Assembly (NCBI GenBank): GCA_914767715.1
Contig: OU612065.1
Span: 32,862,001-32,926,000, forward strand
Direction of reading: 5' to 3'
From: Membranipora membranacea
Taxonomy: Eukaryota; Bryozoa; Gymnolaemata; Cheilostomatida; Membraniporidae
Length of the DNA stretch: 64,000 nt
Part shown: positions 12,791 through 28,050 of the stretch, in pieces
How the letters are laid out: each line of letters opens with the position of its first letter
How positions within the stretch are numbered: position 1 is the first letter of the stretch
Translations under genes and position numbers: made by a program
The notes under the pieces: model-generated
Told to the model about the DNA's origin: nothing
Seen by the model: only the letters and a program-made list of their open reading frames with translations
Databases searched by the model: none

Positions 12791-13039
12791 ACGTCCCTAT
12801 ATCTCATCTAAAATATTAGCTCCCTGTGACGATGCGTTTTCTATCTAGGTATTTTGCAAGAAATCGACAGAAATCGATAGGTACGGTCCTGGGGAAATTA
12901 GCCAATTATTTGGCAGAATACCTTACTAGTTTAGAAACGCTTGAAACTCTGTTTTGAGGTTCGCAATGACGTCCCTATATCTAATATAAAATATGAGCTC
13001 CCTGTGATGATGCGTTTTCTATCTAGGTATTTTGCAAGA

Positions 13040-14040
13040 AATCGACAAAAATCGATAGGTACGGTCCTGGGGAAATTGGCCAATAATTGGGCAGAATTCC
13101 TTACTCTCTTAGAAACGCTTGAAACTCTGTTTTGACGTTCGCAATGACGTCCCAATATCTCCTATAAAATATTAACTCCCTGTGACGATGCGTATTCTAT
13201 GGAGGTGTTTTGCAAGAAATTGACAAAAATCGATAGGTACGGTCCTGGGGAAATTGGCCAACAATTGGGCAGAATTCCTTACTCGCTTAGAAACGCTTGA
13301 AACTCTGTTTTGACGTTTGCAATGACGTCCCAATATCTCATATAAAATATTAGCTCCCTGTGACGATGCGTATTCTATGGAGGTGTTTTGCAAGAAATTG
13401 ACAAAAATCGATAGGTACGGTCCTGGGGAAATTGGCCAATAATTGGGCAGAATTCCTTACTCGCTTAGAAACGCTTGAAACTCTGTTTTGACGTTCGTGA
13501 TGACGTCCCTATATCTCATATAAAATATTAGCTCCCTGTGATGATGCGTATTCTATCGAAGTGTTTTGCAAGAAATTGACAAAAATCGATAGGTACGGTC
13601 CTGGGGAAATTGGCCAATAATTGGTCAGAATTCCTTACTCGCTTAGAAACGCTTGAAACTCTGTTTCGACGTTCGTGATGACGTCCCAATATCTCATATA
13701 AAATATTAGCTCCCTGTGATGATGCGTATTCTATGGAGGTGTTTTGCAAGAAATTGACAAAAATCGATAGGTACGGTCCTGGGGAAATTGGCCAATAATT
13801 GGGCAGAATTCCTTACTCGCTTAGAAACGCTTGAAACTCTGTTTTGACGTTCGCAATGACGTCCCAATATCTCATATGAAGTATTAGCTCCCTGTGACGA
13901 TGCGTATTCTATGGAGGTGTTTTGCAAGAATTTGACAAAAATCGATAGGTACGGTCCTGGGGAAATTGGCCAATAATTGGGCAGAATTCCTTACTCGCTT
14001 AGAAACGCTTGAAACTCTGTTTTGACGTTCGCAATGACGT
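13040..14040. repeat. Island of class I monomers
   Basis: About five to six monomers with the class I signature (gacgttcgcaatgacgtccc, gcgtattctatggaggtg) lie between class II blocks. The same combination occurs at 1-699, 3541-5690 and 8255-10400. At 14041 the array returns to class II with the same shortened monomer that follows class I in the 4.7-kb repeat, so this looks like a third, partial copy of that higher-order unit. Confidence 0.75.
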
Positions 14041-15479
14041 CCCTATATCTCATACAAAATCTTAACCCCCTGAAATCGGCAAAAATAGATAGGTACGGTC
14101 CTGGGGAAATTAGCCAATAATTTGGCATAATTCTTTACTAGCTTAGGAAGACTTGAACCTATGTTTCGAGGTTCGCAATGACGTCCCTATGTCTCATCTA
14201 AAATATGAGCTCCCTGTAAACATGCGTTTTCTACCTAGGTATTTTGCAAGAAATCGACAAAAATCGATAGGTACGGTCTTTGGGAAATTAACCAATAATT
14301 GGGCATAATTCTTTACTAGCTTAGAAACGCTTGAAACTCTGTTTTGAGGTTCGCAATGACGTCCCTATATCTCATCTAAAATATTACCCCCCTGTGACGA
14401 TGCGTTTTCTATATAGCTATTTTGCAAGAAATCGACAAAAATCGATAGGTACGGTCCTGGGGAAATTAACCAATAATTGGGCATAATTCTTAACTAGCTT
14501 AGAAACGCTTGAAACTCTGTTATTAGGTTCGCAATGACTTCCCTATATCTCATGTAAAATATTAGCCCCCTGTAACTATGCGTTTTCTATATAGCTATTT
14601 TGCAAGATATCGACAAAAATCGATAGGTACGGTCCTGGGGAAATTAGCCAATAATTTGGCATAATTCTGTACTAGTTTAGAAACGCTTGAAACTCTGTTT
14701 TGAGGTTCGCAATGACGTCCCTATATCTCATATAAAATATTAACCCCCTGAAATCGGCAAAAATAGATAGGTACGGTCCTGGGGAAATTAGCCAATAATT
14801 TGGCATAATTCTTTACTAGCTTTAGAAGACTTGAAACTATGTTTCGAGGTTCGCAATGACGTCCCTATGTCTCATCTAAAATATTAGCTCCCTGTGACCA
14901 TGCGTTTTCTATCTAGGTATTTTGCAAGAAATCGACAAAAACCGATAAGTACGGTCCTGGGGAAATTAACCAATAATTGGGCATAATTCTTTACTGGATT
15001 AGAAACGCTTGAAACTCTTTTTTTGAGATTCGCAATGACGGCCCTATATCTCATCTAGAATATGAGCTCCCTGTAAACATGCGTTTTCTATCTAGGTATT
15101 TTGCAAGAAATCGACAAAAATCGATAGGTACGGTCCTGGGGAAATTAGCCAATAATTGGGCATAATTCTTTATTAGCTAAGAAACGCTTGATAATCTGTT
15201 TTGAGGTTCGCAATGACGTACGTCCCTATATCTCGTCTAAAATATTAGCTCCCTGTGACGATACGTTTTCCATCTAGGTATATTGCAAGAAATTGACAAA
15301 GATCGATAGGTACGGTCCTGGGGAAATTAGCAAATAATTTGGCATAATTCTGTACTAACTTAGAAACGCTTGAAACTCTGTTATGAGGTCCGCAATGACG
15401 TCCCTATATCTCATCTAAAATATTAGCCCCCTGTGACGGTGCGTTTTCTATATAGTTATTTTGCAAGAAATCAACAAAA

Positions 15480-18350
15480 ATCGATAGGTACGGTCCTGGG
15501 GAAATTAGCCAATAATTGGGCATAATTTTTTATTAGCTAAGAAACGCTTGATACTCTGTTTTGAGGTTCGCAATGACTTACCTCCCTATATCTCATCTAA
15601 AATATTAGCTCCCTGTGACGATGCGTTTAATATCTAGGAGTTTTGCAGGAAATCGACAAAAATCGATAGGTACGGTCCTGGGGAAATTAGCCAATAATTT
15701 GGCATAATTCTTTACTAGCTTAGGAACGCTTGAAACTCTGTTTTGAGGTTCGCAATGAAGTCCATATATCTCATCTAAAATATGAGCTCCCTGTGACGAT
15801 GCGTTTTCTATCTAGGTAATTTGCAAGAAATCGACAAAAATCGTTAGGTACGGTCCTGGGGAAATTAACCAATAATTAGGCAAAATTCTTTACCAACGTA
15901 GAAACGCTTGAAACCCTGTTTTAAGGTTCGCAATGACGTCCCTATATCTCATCTAAAATATTAGCTCCCTGTGACGATGCGTTTTCTATCTAGGTATTTT
16001 GCAAGAAATCGACAGAAATCGATAGGTACGGTCCTGGGGAAATTAGCCAATAATTTGGCAGAATACCTTACTAGTTTAGAAACGCTTGAAACTCTGTTTT
16101 GAGGTTCGCAATGACGTCCCTATATCTAATATAAAATATGAGCTCCCTGTGACGATGCGTTTTCTATCTAGGTATTTTGCAAGAAATCGACAAAAATCGA
16201 TAGGTACGGTCCTGAGGAAAAAAGCCAATAATTTGGCAGAATTCTTTACTAACTAGAAATGCTTGAAAATCTGTTTTGAGGTTCAAAATGAAGTCCCTGT
16301 ATCTCATCTAAAATAATAGCTCCCTGTGACGATGCGTTTTCTATCTAGATAATTTGCAAGAAATCGACAAAAATCGATAGGTACGGTCCTGGGGAAATTA
16401 GCCAATAATTGGGCATAATTCTTTATTAGCTAAGAAACGCTTGATAATCTGTTTTGAGGTTCGCAATGACGTACGTCCCTATATCTCGTCTAAAATATTA
16501 GCACCCTGTGACGATACGTTTTCCATCTAGGTATATTGCAAGAAATTGACAAAGATCGATAGGTACGGTCCTGGGGAAATTAGCCAATAATTTGGCATAA
16601 TTCTTTACTAGCTTAGGAAGACTTGAACCTATGTTTCGAGGTTCGCAATGACGTCCCTATGTCTCATCTAAAATATGAGCTCCCTGTAAACATGCGTTTT
16701 CTACCTAGGTATTTTGCAAGAAATCGACAAAAATCGATAGGTACGGTCCTTGGGAAATTAACCAATAATTGGGCATAATTCTTTACTAGCTTAGAAACGC
16801 TTGAAACTCTGTTTTGAGGTTCGCAATGACGTCCCTATATCTCATCTAAAATATTACCCCCCTGTGACGATGCGTTTTCTATATAGCTATTTTGCAAGAA
16901 ATCGACAAAAATCGATAGGTACGGTCCTGGGGAAATTAGCCAATAATTGGGCATAATTTTTTATTAGCTAAGAAACGCTTGATACTCTGTTTTGAGGTTC
17001 GCAATGACTTACCTCCCTATATCTCATCTAAAATATTAGCTCCCTGTGACGATGCGTTTAATATCTAGGAGTTTTGCAGGAAATCGACAAAAATCGATAG
17101 GTACGGTCCTGGGGAAATTAGCCAATAATTTGGCATAATTCTTTACTAGCTTAGGAACGCTTGAAACTCTGTTTTGAGGTTCGCAATGAAGTCCATATAT
17201 CTCATCTAAAATATGAGCTCCCTGTGACGATGCGTTTTCTATCTAGGTAATTTGCAAGAAATCGACAAAAATCGTTAGGTACGGTCCTGGGGAAATTAAC
17301 CAATAATTAGGCAAAATTCTTTACCAACGTAGAAACGCTTGAAACCCTGTTTTAAGGTTCGCAATGACGTCCCTATATCTCATCTAAAATATTAGCTCCC
17401 TGTGACGATGCGTTTTCTATCTAGGTATTTTGCAAGAAATCGACAGAAATCGATAGGTACGGTCCTGGGGAAATTAGCCAATAATTTGGCAGAATACCTT
17501 ACTAGTTTAGAAACGCTTGAAACTCTGTTTTGAGGTTCGCAATGACGTCCCTATATCTAATATAAAATATGAGCTCCCTGTGACGATGCGTTTTCTATCT
17601 AGGTATTTTGCAAGAAATCGACAAAAATCGATAGGTACGGTCCTGAGGAAAAAAGCCAATAATTTGGCAGAATTCTTTACTAACTAGAAATGCTTGAAAA
17701 TCTGTTTTGAGGTTCAAAATGAAGTCCCTGTATCTCATCTAAAATAATAGCTCCCTGTGACGATGCGTTTTCTATCTAGATAATTTGCAAGAAATCGACA
17801 AAAATCGATAGGTACGGTCCTGGGGAAATTAGCCAATAATTGGGCATAATTCTTTATTAGCTAAGAAACGCTTGATAATCTGTTTTGAGGTTCGCAATGA
17901 CGTACGTCCCTATATCTCGTCTAAAATATTAGCACCCTGTGACGATACGTTTTCCATCTAGGTATATTGCAAGAAATTGACAAAGATCGATAGGTACGGT
18001 CCTGGGGAAATTAGCCAATAATTTGGCATAATTCTTTACTAGCTTAGGAAGACTTGAACCTATGTTTCGAGGTTCGCAATGACGTCCCTATGTCTCATCT
18101 AAAATATGAGCTCCCTGTAAACATGCGTTTTCTACCTAGGTATTTTGCAAGAAATCGACAAAAATCGATAGGTACGGTCCTTGGGAAATTAACCAATAAT
18201 TGGGCATAATTCTTTACTAGCTTAGAAACGCTTGAAACTCTGTTTTGAGGTTCGCAATGACGTCCCTATATCTCATCTAAAATATTACCCCCCTGTGACG
18301 ATGCGTTTTCTATATAGCTATTTTGCAAGAAATCGACAAAAATCGATAGG
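15480..18350. repeat. Tandem 1,431-bp higher-order repeat (8 monomers), two copies
   Basis: Distinctive variants recur 1,431 bp apart: ccctgtgacgatgcgtttaa at 15611 and 17042, and the ctatctagataatttgc monomer near 16320 and 17751. The gaagacttgaacct monomer recurs at the same offset. The second copy diverges from the first near 18350. 1,431 bp equals eight 179-bp monomers. Confidence 0.8.
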
Positions 18351-21299
18351 TACGGTCCTGGGGAAATTAACCAATAATTGGGCATAATTCTTAACTAGCT
18401 TAGAAACGCTTGAAACTCTGTTTTGAGGTTCGCAATGACTTCCCTATATCTCATGTAAAATATTAGCCCCCTGTAACTATGCGTTTTCTATATAGCTATT
18501 TTGCAAGATATCGACAAAAATCGATAGGTACGGTCCTGGGGAAATTAGCCAATAATTTGGCATAATTCTGTACTAGTTTAGAAACGCTTGAAACTCTGTT
18601 TTGAGGTTCGCAATGACGTCCCTATATCTCATATAAAATATTAACCCCCTGAAATCGGCAAAAATAGATAGGTACGGTCCTGGGGAAATTAGCCAATAAT
18701 TTGGCATAATTCTTTACTAGCTTTAGAAGACTTGAAACTATGTTTCGAGGTTCGCAATGACGTCCCTATGTCTCATCTAAAATATTAGCTCCCTGTGACC
18801 ATGCGTTTTCTATCTAGGTACTTTGCAAGAAATCGACAAAAACCGATAAGTACGGTCCTGGGGAAATTAACCAATAATTGGGCATAATTCTTTACTGGAT
18901 TAGAAACGCTTGAAACTCTTTTTTTGAGATTCGCAATGACGGCCCTATATCTCATCTAGAATATGAGCTCCCTGTAAACATGCGTTTTCTATCTAGGTAT
19001 TTTGCAAGAAATCGACAAAAATCGATAGGTACGGTCCTGGGGAAATTAGCCAATAATTGGGCAGAATTCTTTACTCGCTAAGAAACGCTTGAAACTCTGT
19101 TTTGAGGTTCGCAATGACTTCCCTATATCTCATGTAAAATATTAGCCCCCTGTAACTATGCGTTTTCTATCTAGATAATTTGCAAGAAATCGACAAAAAT
19201 CGATAGGTACGGTCCTGGGGAAATTAGCCAATAATTGGGCATAATTCTTTATTAGCTAAGAAACGCTTGATAATCTGTTTTGAGGTTCGCAATGACGTAC
19301 GTCCCTATATCTCGTCTAAAATATTAGCTCCCTGTGACGATACGTTTTCCATCTAGGTATATTGCAAGAAATTGCCAAAGATCGATAGGTACGGTCCTGG
19401 GGAAATTAGCAAATAATTTGGCATAATTCTGTACTAACTTAGAAACGCTTGAAACTCTGTTATGAGGTCCGCAATGACGTCCCTATATCTCATCTAAAAT
19501 ATTAGCCCCCTGTGACGGTGCGTTTTCTATATAGTTATTTTGCAAGAAATCAACAAAAATCGATAGGTACGGTCCTGGGGAAATTAGCCAATAATTGGGC
19601 ATAATTTTTTATTAGCTAAGAAACGCTTGATACTCTGTTTTGAGGTTCGCAATGACTTACCTCCCTATATCTCATCTAAAATATTAGCTCCCTGTGACGA
19701 TGCGTTTAATATCTAGGAGTTTTGCAGGAAATCGACAAAAATCGATAGGTACGGTCCTGGGGAAATTAGCCAATAATTTGGCATAATTCTTTACTAGCTT
19801 AGGAACGCTTGAAACTCTGTTTTGAGATTCGCAATGAAGTCCATATATCTCATCTAAAATATTAGCTCCCTGTGACGATGCGTTTTCTATCTAGGTATTT
19901 TGCAAGAAATCGACAGAAATCGATAGGTACGGTCCTGGGGAAATTAGCCAATAATTTGGCAGAATACCTTACTAGTTTAGAAACGCTTGAAACTCTGTTT
20001 TGAGGTTCGCAATGACGTCCCTATATCTAATATAAAATATGAGCTCCCTGTGACGATGCGTTTTCTATCTAGGTATTTTGCAAGAAATCGACAAAAATCG
20101 ATAGGAACGGTCCTGAGGAAATAAGCCAATAATTTGGCAGAATTCTTTACTAACTAGAAATGCTTGAAAATCTGTTTTGAGGTTCAAGATGAAGTCCCTG
20201 TATCTCATCTAAAATAATAGCTCCCTGTGACGATGCGTTTTCTATCTAGATAATTTGCAAGAAATCGACAAAAATCGATAGGTACGGTCCTGGGGAAATT
20301 AGCCAATAATTGGGCATAATTCTTTATTAGCTAAGAAACGCTTGATAATCTGTTTTGAGGTTCGCAATGACGTACGTCCCTATATCTCGTCTAAAATATT
20401 AGCACCCTGTGACGATACGTTTTCCATCTAGGTATATTGCAAGAAATTGACAAAGATCGATAGGTACGGTCCTGGGGAAATTAGCCAATATTTGGGCATA
20501 TTTCTTTATTAGCTAAGAAACGCTTGATACTCTGTTTTGAGGTTCGCAATGACGTACGTCCCTATATCTCATCTAAAATATTAGCTCCCTGTGACGATGC
20601 GTTTTCTATCTAGGTGTTTTGCAAGAAATTGACAAAGATCGATAGGTACGGTCCTGGGGAAATTAGCCAATAATTGGGCATAATTCTTTATTAGCTAAGA
20701 AACGCTAGATACTCTGTTTTGAGGTTCGCAATGACTTACCTCCCTATATCTCATCTAAAATATTAGCTCCCTGTGACGATGCGTTTAATATCTAGGAGTT
20801 TTGCAGGAAATCGACAAAAATCGATAGGTACGGTCCTGGGGAAATTAGCCAATAATTTGGCATAATTCTTTACTAGCTAAGAAACGCTTGAAACTCTGTT
20901 TTGAGGTTCGCAATGAAGTCCATATATCTCATCTAAAATATGAGCTCCCTGTGACGATGCGTTTTCTATCTAGGTATTTTGCAAGAAATCGACAAAAATC
21001 GTTAGGTACGGTCCTGGGGAAATTAGCCAATAATTAGGCAAAATTCTTTACCAATGTAGCAACGCTTGAAACTCTGTTTTGAGGTTCGCAATGACGTCCA
21101 TATATCTCGTCTAATATATTAGCTCCCTGTGACGATACGTTTTCCATCTAGGTATATTGCAAGAAATTGACAAAGATCGATAGGTACGGTCCTGGGGAAA
21201 TTAGCAAATAATTTGGCATAATTCTGTACTAGCTTAGAAACGCTTGAAACTCTGTTATGAGGTCCGCGATGGCGTCCCTATATCTCTTATAAAATATTA

Positions 21300-24200
21300 G
21301 CCCCCTGTGACGATGCGTTTTCTATCTAGGTGTTTTGCAAGAAATCGACAAAAATCGATAGGTACGGTCCTGGGGAAATTAGCCAATAATTTGCCATAAT
21401 TCTGTATTAGCTTAGAAACGCTTGAAAATCTGTTTTGAGGTTCAAAATGAAGTCCCTGTATCTCATCTAAAATAATTGCTCCCTGTGACGATGCGTTTGC
21501 TATCTAGGTGTTTTGCAAGAAATTGACAAACATCGATAGGTACGGTCCTGGGGAAATTAGCCAATAATTTGGCATAATATCTTTACTAGCTTAGGAACTC
21601 TTAAAACTATATTTTGAGGTTCGCAATGACGTCCCTATGTCTCATCTAAAATATTAGCTTCCTGTGACGATGCGTTTTCTATCTAGGTATTTTGCAAGAA
21701 ATCGGCAAAAGTCGATAGGTACGGTCCTGGGGAAATTAGCCAATAATTTGGCATAATTCTGTACTAGGTTAGAAACGCTTGAAACTCTGTTTTGAGGTTT
21801 GCAATGACGTCCCTATATCTCATCTAAAATATGAGCTCCCTGTGACCATGCGTTTTCTATCTAGGTATTTTGCAAGAAATCGACAAAAATCGATAGGTAC
21901 GGTCCTCGGGAAATTAGCCAATAATTTGGCATAATTCTTTACTAGCTTAGGAAGACTTGAAACTATGTTTCGAGGTTCGCAATGACCTCCCTATGTCCCA
22001 TCTAAAATATTAGCTCCCTGTGACCTTGCGTTTTCTATCTAGGTATTTTGCAAGAAATCGACAAAAATCGATAGGTACGGTCCTTGGGAAATTAGCCAAT
22101 AATTGGGCATAATTCTTTACTGGCTTAGAAACGCTTGAAACTCTTTTTTTGAGATTCGCAATGACGTCCCTATATCTCATCTAAAATATGAGCTCCCTGT
22201 AAACATGCGTTTTTTATCTAGGTATTTTGCAAGAAATCGACAAAAATCGATAGGTACGGTCCTGGGGAAATTAGCAAATAATTGGGCAGAATTCTTTACT
22301 CGCTAAGAAACGTTTGAAACTCTGTCATGAGGTTCGCAATGACTTCCCTATATCTCATGTAAAATATTAGCCCCCTGTAACTATGCGTTTTCTATCTAGA
22401 TAATTTGCAAGAAATCGACAAAAATCGATAGGTACGGTCCTGGGGAAATTAGCCAATAATTGGGCATAATTCTTTATTAGCTAAGAAACGCTTGATAATC
22501 TGTTTTGAGGTTCGCAATGACGTACGTCCCTATATGTCGTCTAAAATATTAGCTCCCTGTGACGATACGTTTTCAATCTAGGTATATTGCAAGAAATTGA
22601 CAAAGATCGATAGGTACGGTCCTGGGGAAATTAGCCAATAATTTGGCATAATTCTGTACTAGCTTAGAAACGCTTGAAACTCTGTTATGAGGTTCGCAAT
22701 GACGTCCCTATATTTCATCTAAAATATTAGCCCCCTGTGACGATGCGTTTTCTATATAGTTATTTTGCAAGAAATCAACAAAAATCGATAGGTACGGTCC
22801 TGGGGAAATTAGCCAATAATTGGGCATAATTCTTTATTAGCTAAGAAACGCTTGATACTCGGTTTTGAGGTTTGCAATGACTTACGTCCCTATATCTCAT
22901 CTAAAATATTAGCTCCCTGTGACGATGCGTTTTCTATCTAGGTGTTTTGCAGGAAATCGACAAAAATCGATAGGTACGGTCCTGGGGAAATTAGCCAATA
23001 ATTTGGCATAATTCTTTACTAGCTTAGGAACGCTTGAAACTCTGTTTTGAGGTTCGCAATGAAGTCCATATATCTCATCTAAAATATGAGCTCCCTGTGA
23101 CGATGCGTTTTCTATCTAGGTATTTTGCAAGAAATCGACAAAAATCAATAGGTACGGTCCTGGGGAAATTAGCCAATAATTAGGCAAAATTCTTTACCAA
23201 CGTAGAAACGCTTGAAACTCTGTTTTAAGGTTCGCAATGACGTCCCTATATCTCATCTTAAATATTAGCTCCCTGTGACGATGCGTTTTCTATCTAGGTT
23301 TTTTGCAAGAAATCGACAAAAATCGATAGGTACGGTCCTGGGGAAATTAGCCAATAATTTGGCAGAATACCTTACTAGTTTGGAAACGCTTGAAACTCTG
23401 TTTTGAGGTTCGCAATGACGTCCCTATATCTCATCTAAAATATGAGCTCCCTGTGACGATGCGTTTTCTATCTAGGTATTTTGCAAGAAATCGACAAAAA
23501 TCGATAGGTACGGTCCTGAGGAAATAAGCCAATAATTTGGCAGAATTCTTTACTAACTAGAAACCCTTGAAAATCTGTTTTGAGGTTCAAAATGAAGTCC
23601 CTGTATCTCATCTAAAATAATAGCTCCCTGTGACGATGCGTTTGCTATCTAGGTGTTTTGCAAGAAATTGACAAACATCGATAGGTACGGTCCTGGGGAA
23701 ATTAGCCAATAATTTGGCATAATATCTTTACTAGCTTAGGAACTCTTAAAACGATATATTGAGGTTCGCAATGACATCCCTATGTCTCATCTAAAATATT
23801 AGTTTCCTGTGACGATGCGTTTTCTATCTAGGTATTTTGCAAGAAATCGGCAAAAATCGATAGGTACGGTCCTGGGGAAATTAGCCAATAATTGGGCATA
23901 ATTCTTTACTTGCTTAAAACGCTTGAAACTCTGTTTTGAGGTTCACAATGACGTTCCTATATCTCATATAAAATATTAACCCCCTGTGACGATGCGTTTT
24001 CTATCTAGGTATTTTGTAAGAAATTGACAAAAATCGATAAGTACGGTCCTGGGCAAATTAACCAATAATTGGGCATAATTCGTTACTAGCTTAGAAACGC
24101 TTGAAACTCTGTTTTGAGGTTCGCAATGACGTCCCTATGTCTCATCTAAAATATTAGCTCCCTGTGACCATGCGTTTTCTATCTAGGTATTTTGCAAGAA

Positions 24201-27200
24201 ATCGACAAAAACCGATAAGTACGGTCCTGGGGAAATTAGCCAATAATTTGCCATAATTCTGTATTAGCTTAGAAACGCTTGAAAATCTGTTTTGAGGTTC
24301 AAAATGAAGTCCCTGTATCTCATCTAAAATAATTGCTCCCTGTGACGATGCGTTTGCTATCTAGGTGTTTTGCAAGAAATTGACAAACATCGATAGGTAC
24401 GGTCCTGGGGAAATTAGCCAATAATTTGGCATAATATCTTTACTAGCTTAGGAACTCTTAAAACTATATTTTGAGGTTCGCAATGACGTCCCTATGTCTC
24501 ATCTAAAATATTAGCTTCCTGTGACGATGCGTTTTCTATCTAGGTATTTTGCAAGAAATCGGCAAAAGTCGATAGGTACGGTCCTGGGGAAATTAGCCAA
24601 TAATTTGGCATAATTCTGTACTAGGTTAGAAACGCTTGAAACTCTGTTTTGAGGTTTGCAATGACGTCCCTATATCTCATCTAAAATATGAGCTCCCTGT
24701 GACCATGCGTTTTCTATCTAGGTATTTTGCAAGAAATCGACAAAAATCGATAGGTACGGTCCTCGGGAAATTAGCCAATAATTTGGCATAATTCTTTACT
24801 AGCTTAGGAAGACTTGAAACTATGTTTCGAGGTTCGCAATGACCTCCCTATGTCCCATCTAAAATATTAGCTCCCTGTGACCTTGCGTTTTCTATCTAGG
24901 TATTTTGCAAGAAATCGACAAAAATCGATAGGTACGGTCCTTGGGAAATTAGCCAATAATTGGGCATAATTCTTTACTGGCTTAGAAACGCTTGAAACTC
25001 TTTTTTTGAGATTCGCAATGACGTCCCTATATCTCATCTAAAATATGAGCTCCCTGTAAACATGCGTTTTTTATCTAGGTATTTTGCAAGAAATCGACAA
25101 AAATCGATAGGTACGGTCCTTGGGAAATTAGCCAATAATTGGGCATAATTCTTTACTGGCTTAGAAACGCTTGAAACTCTTTTTTTGAGATTCGCAATGA
25201 CGTCCCTATATCTCATCTAAAATATGAGCTCCCTGTAAACATGCGTTTTTTATCTAGGTATTTTGCAAGAAATCGACAAAAACCGATAGGTACGGTCCTG
25301 GGGAAATTAGCCAATAATTTGCCATAATTCTGTATTAGCTTAGAAACGCTTGAAAATCTGTTTTGAGGTTCAAAATGAAGTCCCTGTATCTCATCTAAAA
25401 TAATTGCTCCCTGTGACGATGCGTTTGCTATCTAGGTGTTTTGCAAGAAATTGACAAACATCGATAGGTACGGTCCTGGGGAAATTAGCCAATAATTTGG
25501 CATAATATCTTTACTAGCTTAGGAACTCTTAAAACTATATTTTGAGGTTCGCAATGACGTCCCTATGTCTCATCTAAAATATTAGCTTCCTGTGACGATG
25601 CGTTTTCTATCTAGGTATTTTGCAAGAAATCGGCAAAAGTCGATAGGTACGGTCCTGGGGAAATTAGCCAATAATTTGGCATAATTCTGTACTAGGTTAG
25701 AAACGCTTGAAACTCTGTTTTGAGGTTTGCAATGACGTCCCTATATCTCATCTAAAATATGAGCTCCCTGTGACCATGCGTTTTCTATCTAGGTATTTTG
25801 CAAGAAATCGACAAAAATCGATAGGTACGGTCCTCGGGAAATTAGCCAATAATTTGGCATAATTCTTTACTAGCTTAGGAAGACTTGAAACTATGTTTCG
25901 AGGTTCGCAATGACCTCCCTATGTCCCATCTAAAATATTAGCTCCCTGTGACCTTGCGTTTTCTATCTAGGTATTTTGCAAGAAATCGACAAAAATCGAT
26001 AGGTACGGTCCTTGGGAAATTAGCCAATAATTGGGCATAATTCTTTACTGGCTTAGAAACGCTTGAAACTCTTTTTTTGAGATTCGCAATGACGTCCCTA
26101 TATCTCATCTAAAATATGAGCTCCCTGTAAACATGCGTTTTTTATCTAGGTATTTTGCAAGAAATTGACAAAAATCGATAGGTACGGTCCTGGGGAAATT
26201 AGCAAATAATTGGGCAGAATTCTTTACTCGCTAAGAAACGTTTGAAACTCTGTCATGAGGTTCGCAATGACTTCCCTATATCTCATGTAAAATATTAGCC
26301 CCCTGTAACTATGCGTTTTCTATCTAGATAATTTGCAAGAAATCGACAAAAATCGATAGGTACGGTCCTGGGGAAATTAGCCAATAATTGGGCATAATTC
26401 TTTATTAGCTAAGAAACGCTTGATAATCTGTTTTGAGGTTCGCAATGACGTACGTCCCTATATGTCGTCTAAAATATTAGCTCCCTGTGACGATACGTTT
26501 TCAATCTAGGTATATTGCAAGAAATTGACAAAGATCGATAGGTACGGTCCTGGGGAAATTAGCCAATAATTTGGCATAATTCTGTACTAGCTTAGAAACG
26601 CTTGAAACTCTGTTATGAGGTTCGCAATGACGTCCCTATATTTCATCTAAAATATTAGCCCCCTGTGACGATGCGTTTTCTATATAGTTATTTTGCAAGA
26701 AATCAACAAAAATCGATAGGTACGGTCCTGGGGAAATTAGCCAATAATTGGGCATAATTCTTTATTAGCTAAGAAACGCTTGATACTCGGTTTTGAGGTT
26801 TGCAATGACTTACGTCCCTATATCTCATCTAAAATATTAGCTCCCTGTGACGATGCGTTTTCTATCTAGGTGTTTTGCAGGAAATCGACAAAAATCGATA
26901 GGTACGGTCCTGGGGAAATTAGCCAATAATTTGGCATAATTCTTTACTAGCTTAGGAACGCTTGAAACTCTGTTTTGAGGTTCGCAATGAAGTCCATATA
27001 TCTCATCTAAAATATGAGCTCCCTGTGACGATGCGTTTTCTATCTAGGTATTTTGCAAGAAATCGACAAAAATCAATAGGTACGGTCCTGGGGAAATTAG
27101 CCAATAATTAGGCAAAATTCTTTACCAACGTAGAAACGCTTGAAACTCTGTTTTAAGGTTCGCAATGACGTCCCTATATCTCATCTTAAATATTAGCTCC

Positions 27201-28050
27201 CTGTGACGATGCGTTTTCTATCTAGGTTTTTTGCAAGAAATCGACAAAAATCGATAGGTACGGTCCTGGGGAAATTAGCCAATAATTTGGCAGAATACCT
27301 TACTAGTTTGGAAACGCTTGAAACTCTGTTTTGAGGTTCGCAATGACGTCCCTATATCTCATCTAAAATATGAGCTCCCTGTGACGATGCGTTTTCTATC
27401 TAGGTATTTTGCAAGAAATCGACAAAAATCGATAGGTACGGTCCTGAGGAAATAAGCCAATAATTTGGCAGAATTCTTTACTAACTAGAAACCCTTGAAA
27501 ATCTGTTTTGAGGTTCAAAATGAAGTCCCTGTATCTCATCTAAAATAATAGCTCCCTGTGACGATGCGTTTGCTATCTAGGTGTTTTGCAAGAAATTGAC
27601 AAACATCGATAGGTACGGTCCTGGGGAAATTAGCCAATAATTTGGCATAATATCTTTACTAGCTTAGGAACTCTTAAAACGATATATTGAGGTTCGCAAT
27701 GACATCCCTATGTCTCATCTAAAATATTAGTTTCCTGTGACGATGCGTTTTCTATCTAGGTATTTTGCAAGAAATCGGCAAAAATCGATAGGTACGGTCC
27801 TGGGGAAATTAGCCAATAATTGGGCATAATTCTTTACTTGCTTAAAACGCTTGAAACTCTGTTTTGAGGTTCACAATGACGTTCCTATATCTCATATAAA
27901 ATATTAACCCCCTGTGACGATGCGTTTTCTATCTAGGTATTTTGTAAGAAATTGACAAAAATCGATAAGTACGGTCCTGGGCAAATTAACCAATAATTGG
28001 GCATAATTCGTTACTAGCTTAGAAACGCTTGAAACTCTGTTTTGAGGTTC
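21300..28050. repeat. 3,928-bp higher-order repeat with an internal 1,071-bp duplication
   Basis: Rare variants recur 3,928 bp apart: tctgtcatgaggttcg at 22321 and 26249, gttcacaatgacgttcc at 23941 and 27869, and the tttgccataattctg monomer at 21393 and 25321. That last monomer also appears at 24250, 1,071 bp before 25321, so a six-monomer block was copied between the two larger repeats. Similarity is lost near 28050. All offsets are close to multiples of 178.5 bp. Confidence 0.8.

Noticed and set aside
14-13927. Many minus-strand frames of about 73 codons in the satellite (NTSIEYASSQGAN..., VSSVSKRVRNSAQLL...)
   Set aside because: They repeat once per monomer and overlap the next copy in a shifted frame because 178 leaves a remainder of 1 when divided by 3. 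Each must end where the next begins. No start context, splicing or constraint; they are a by-product of a monomer with few stops on one strand.
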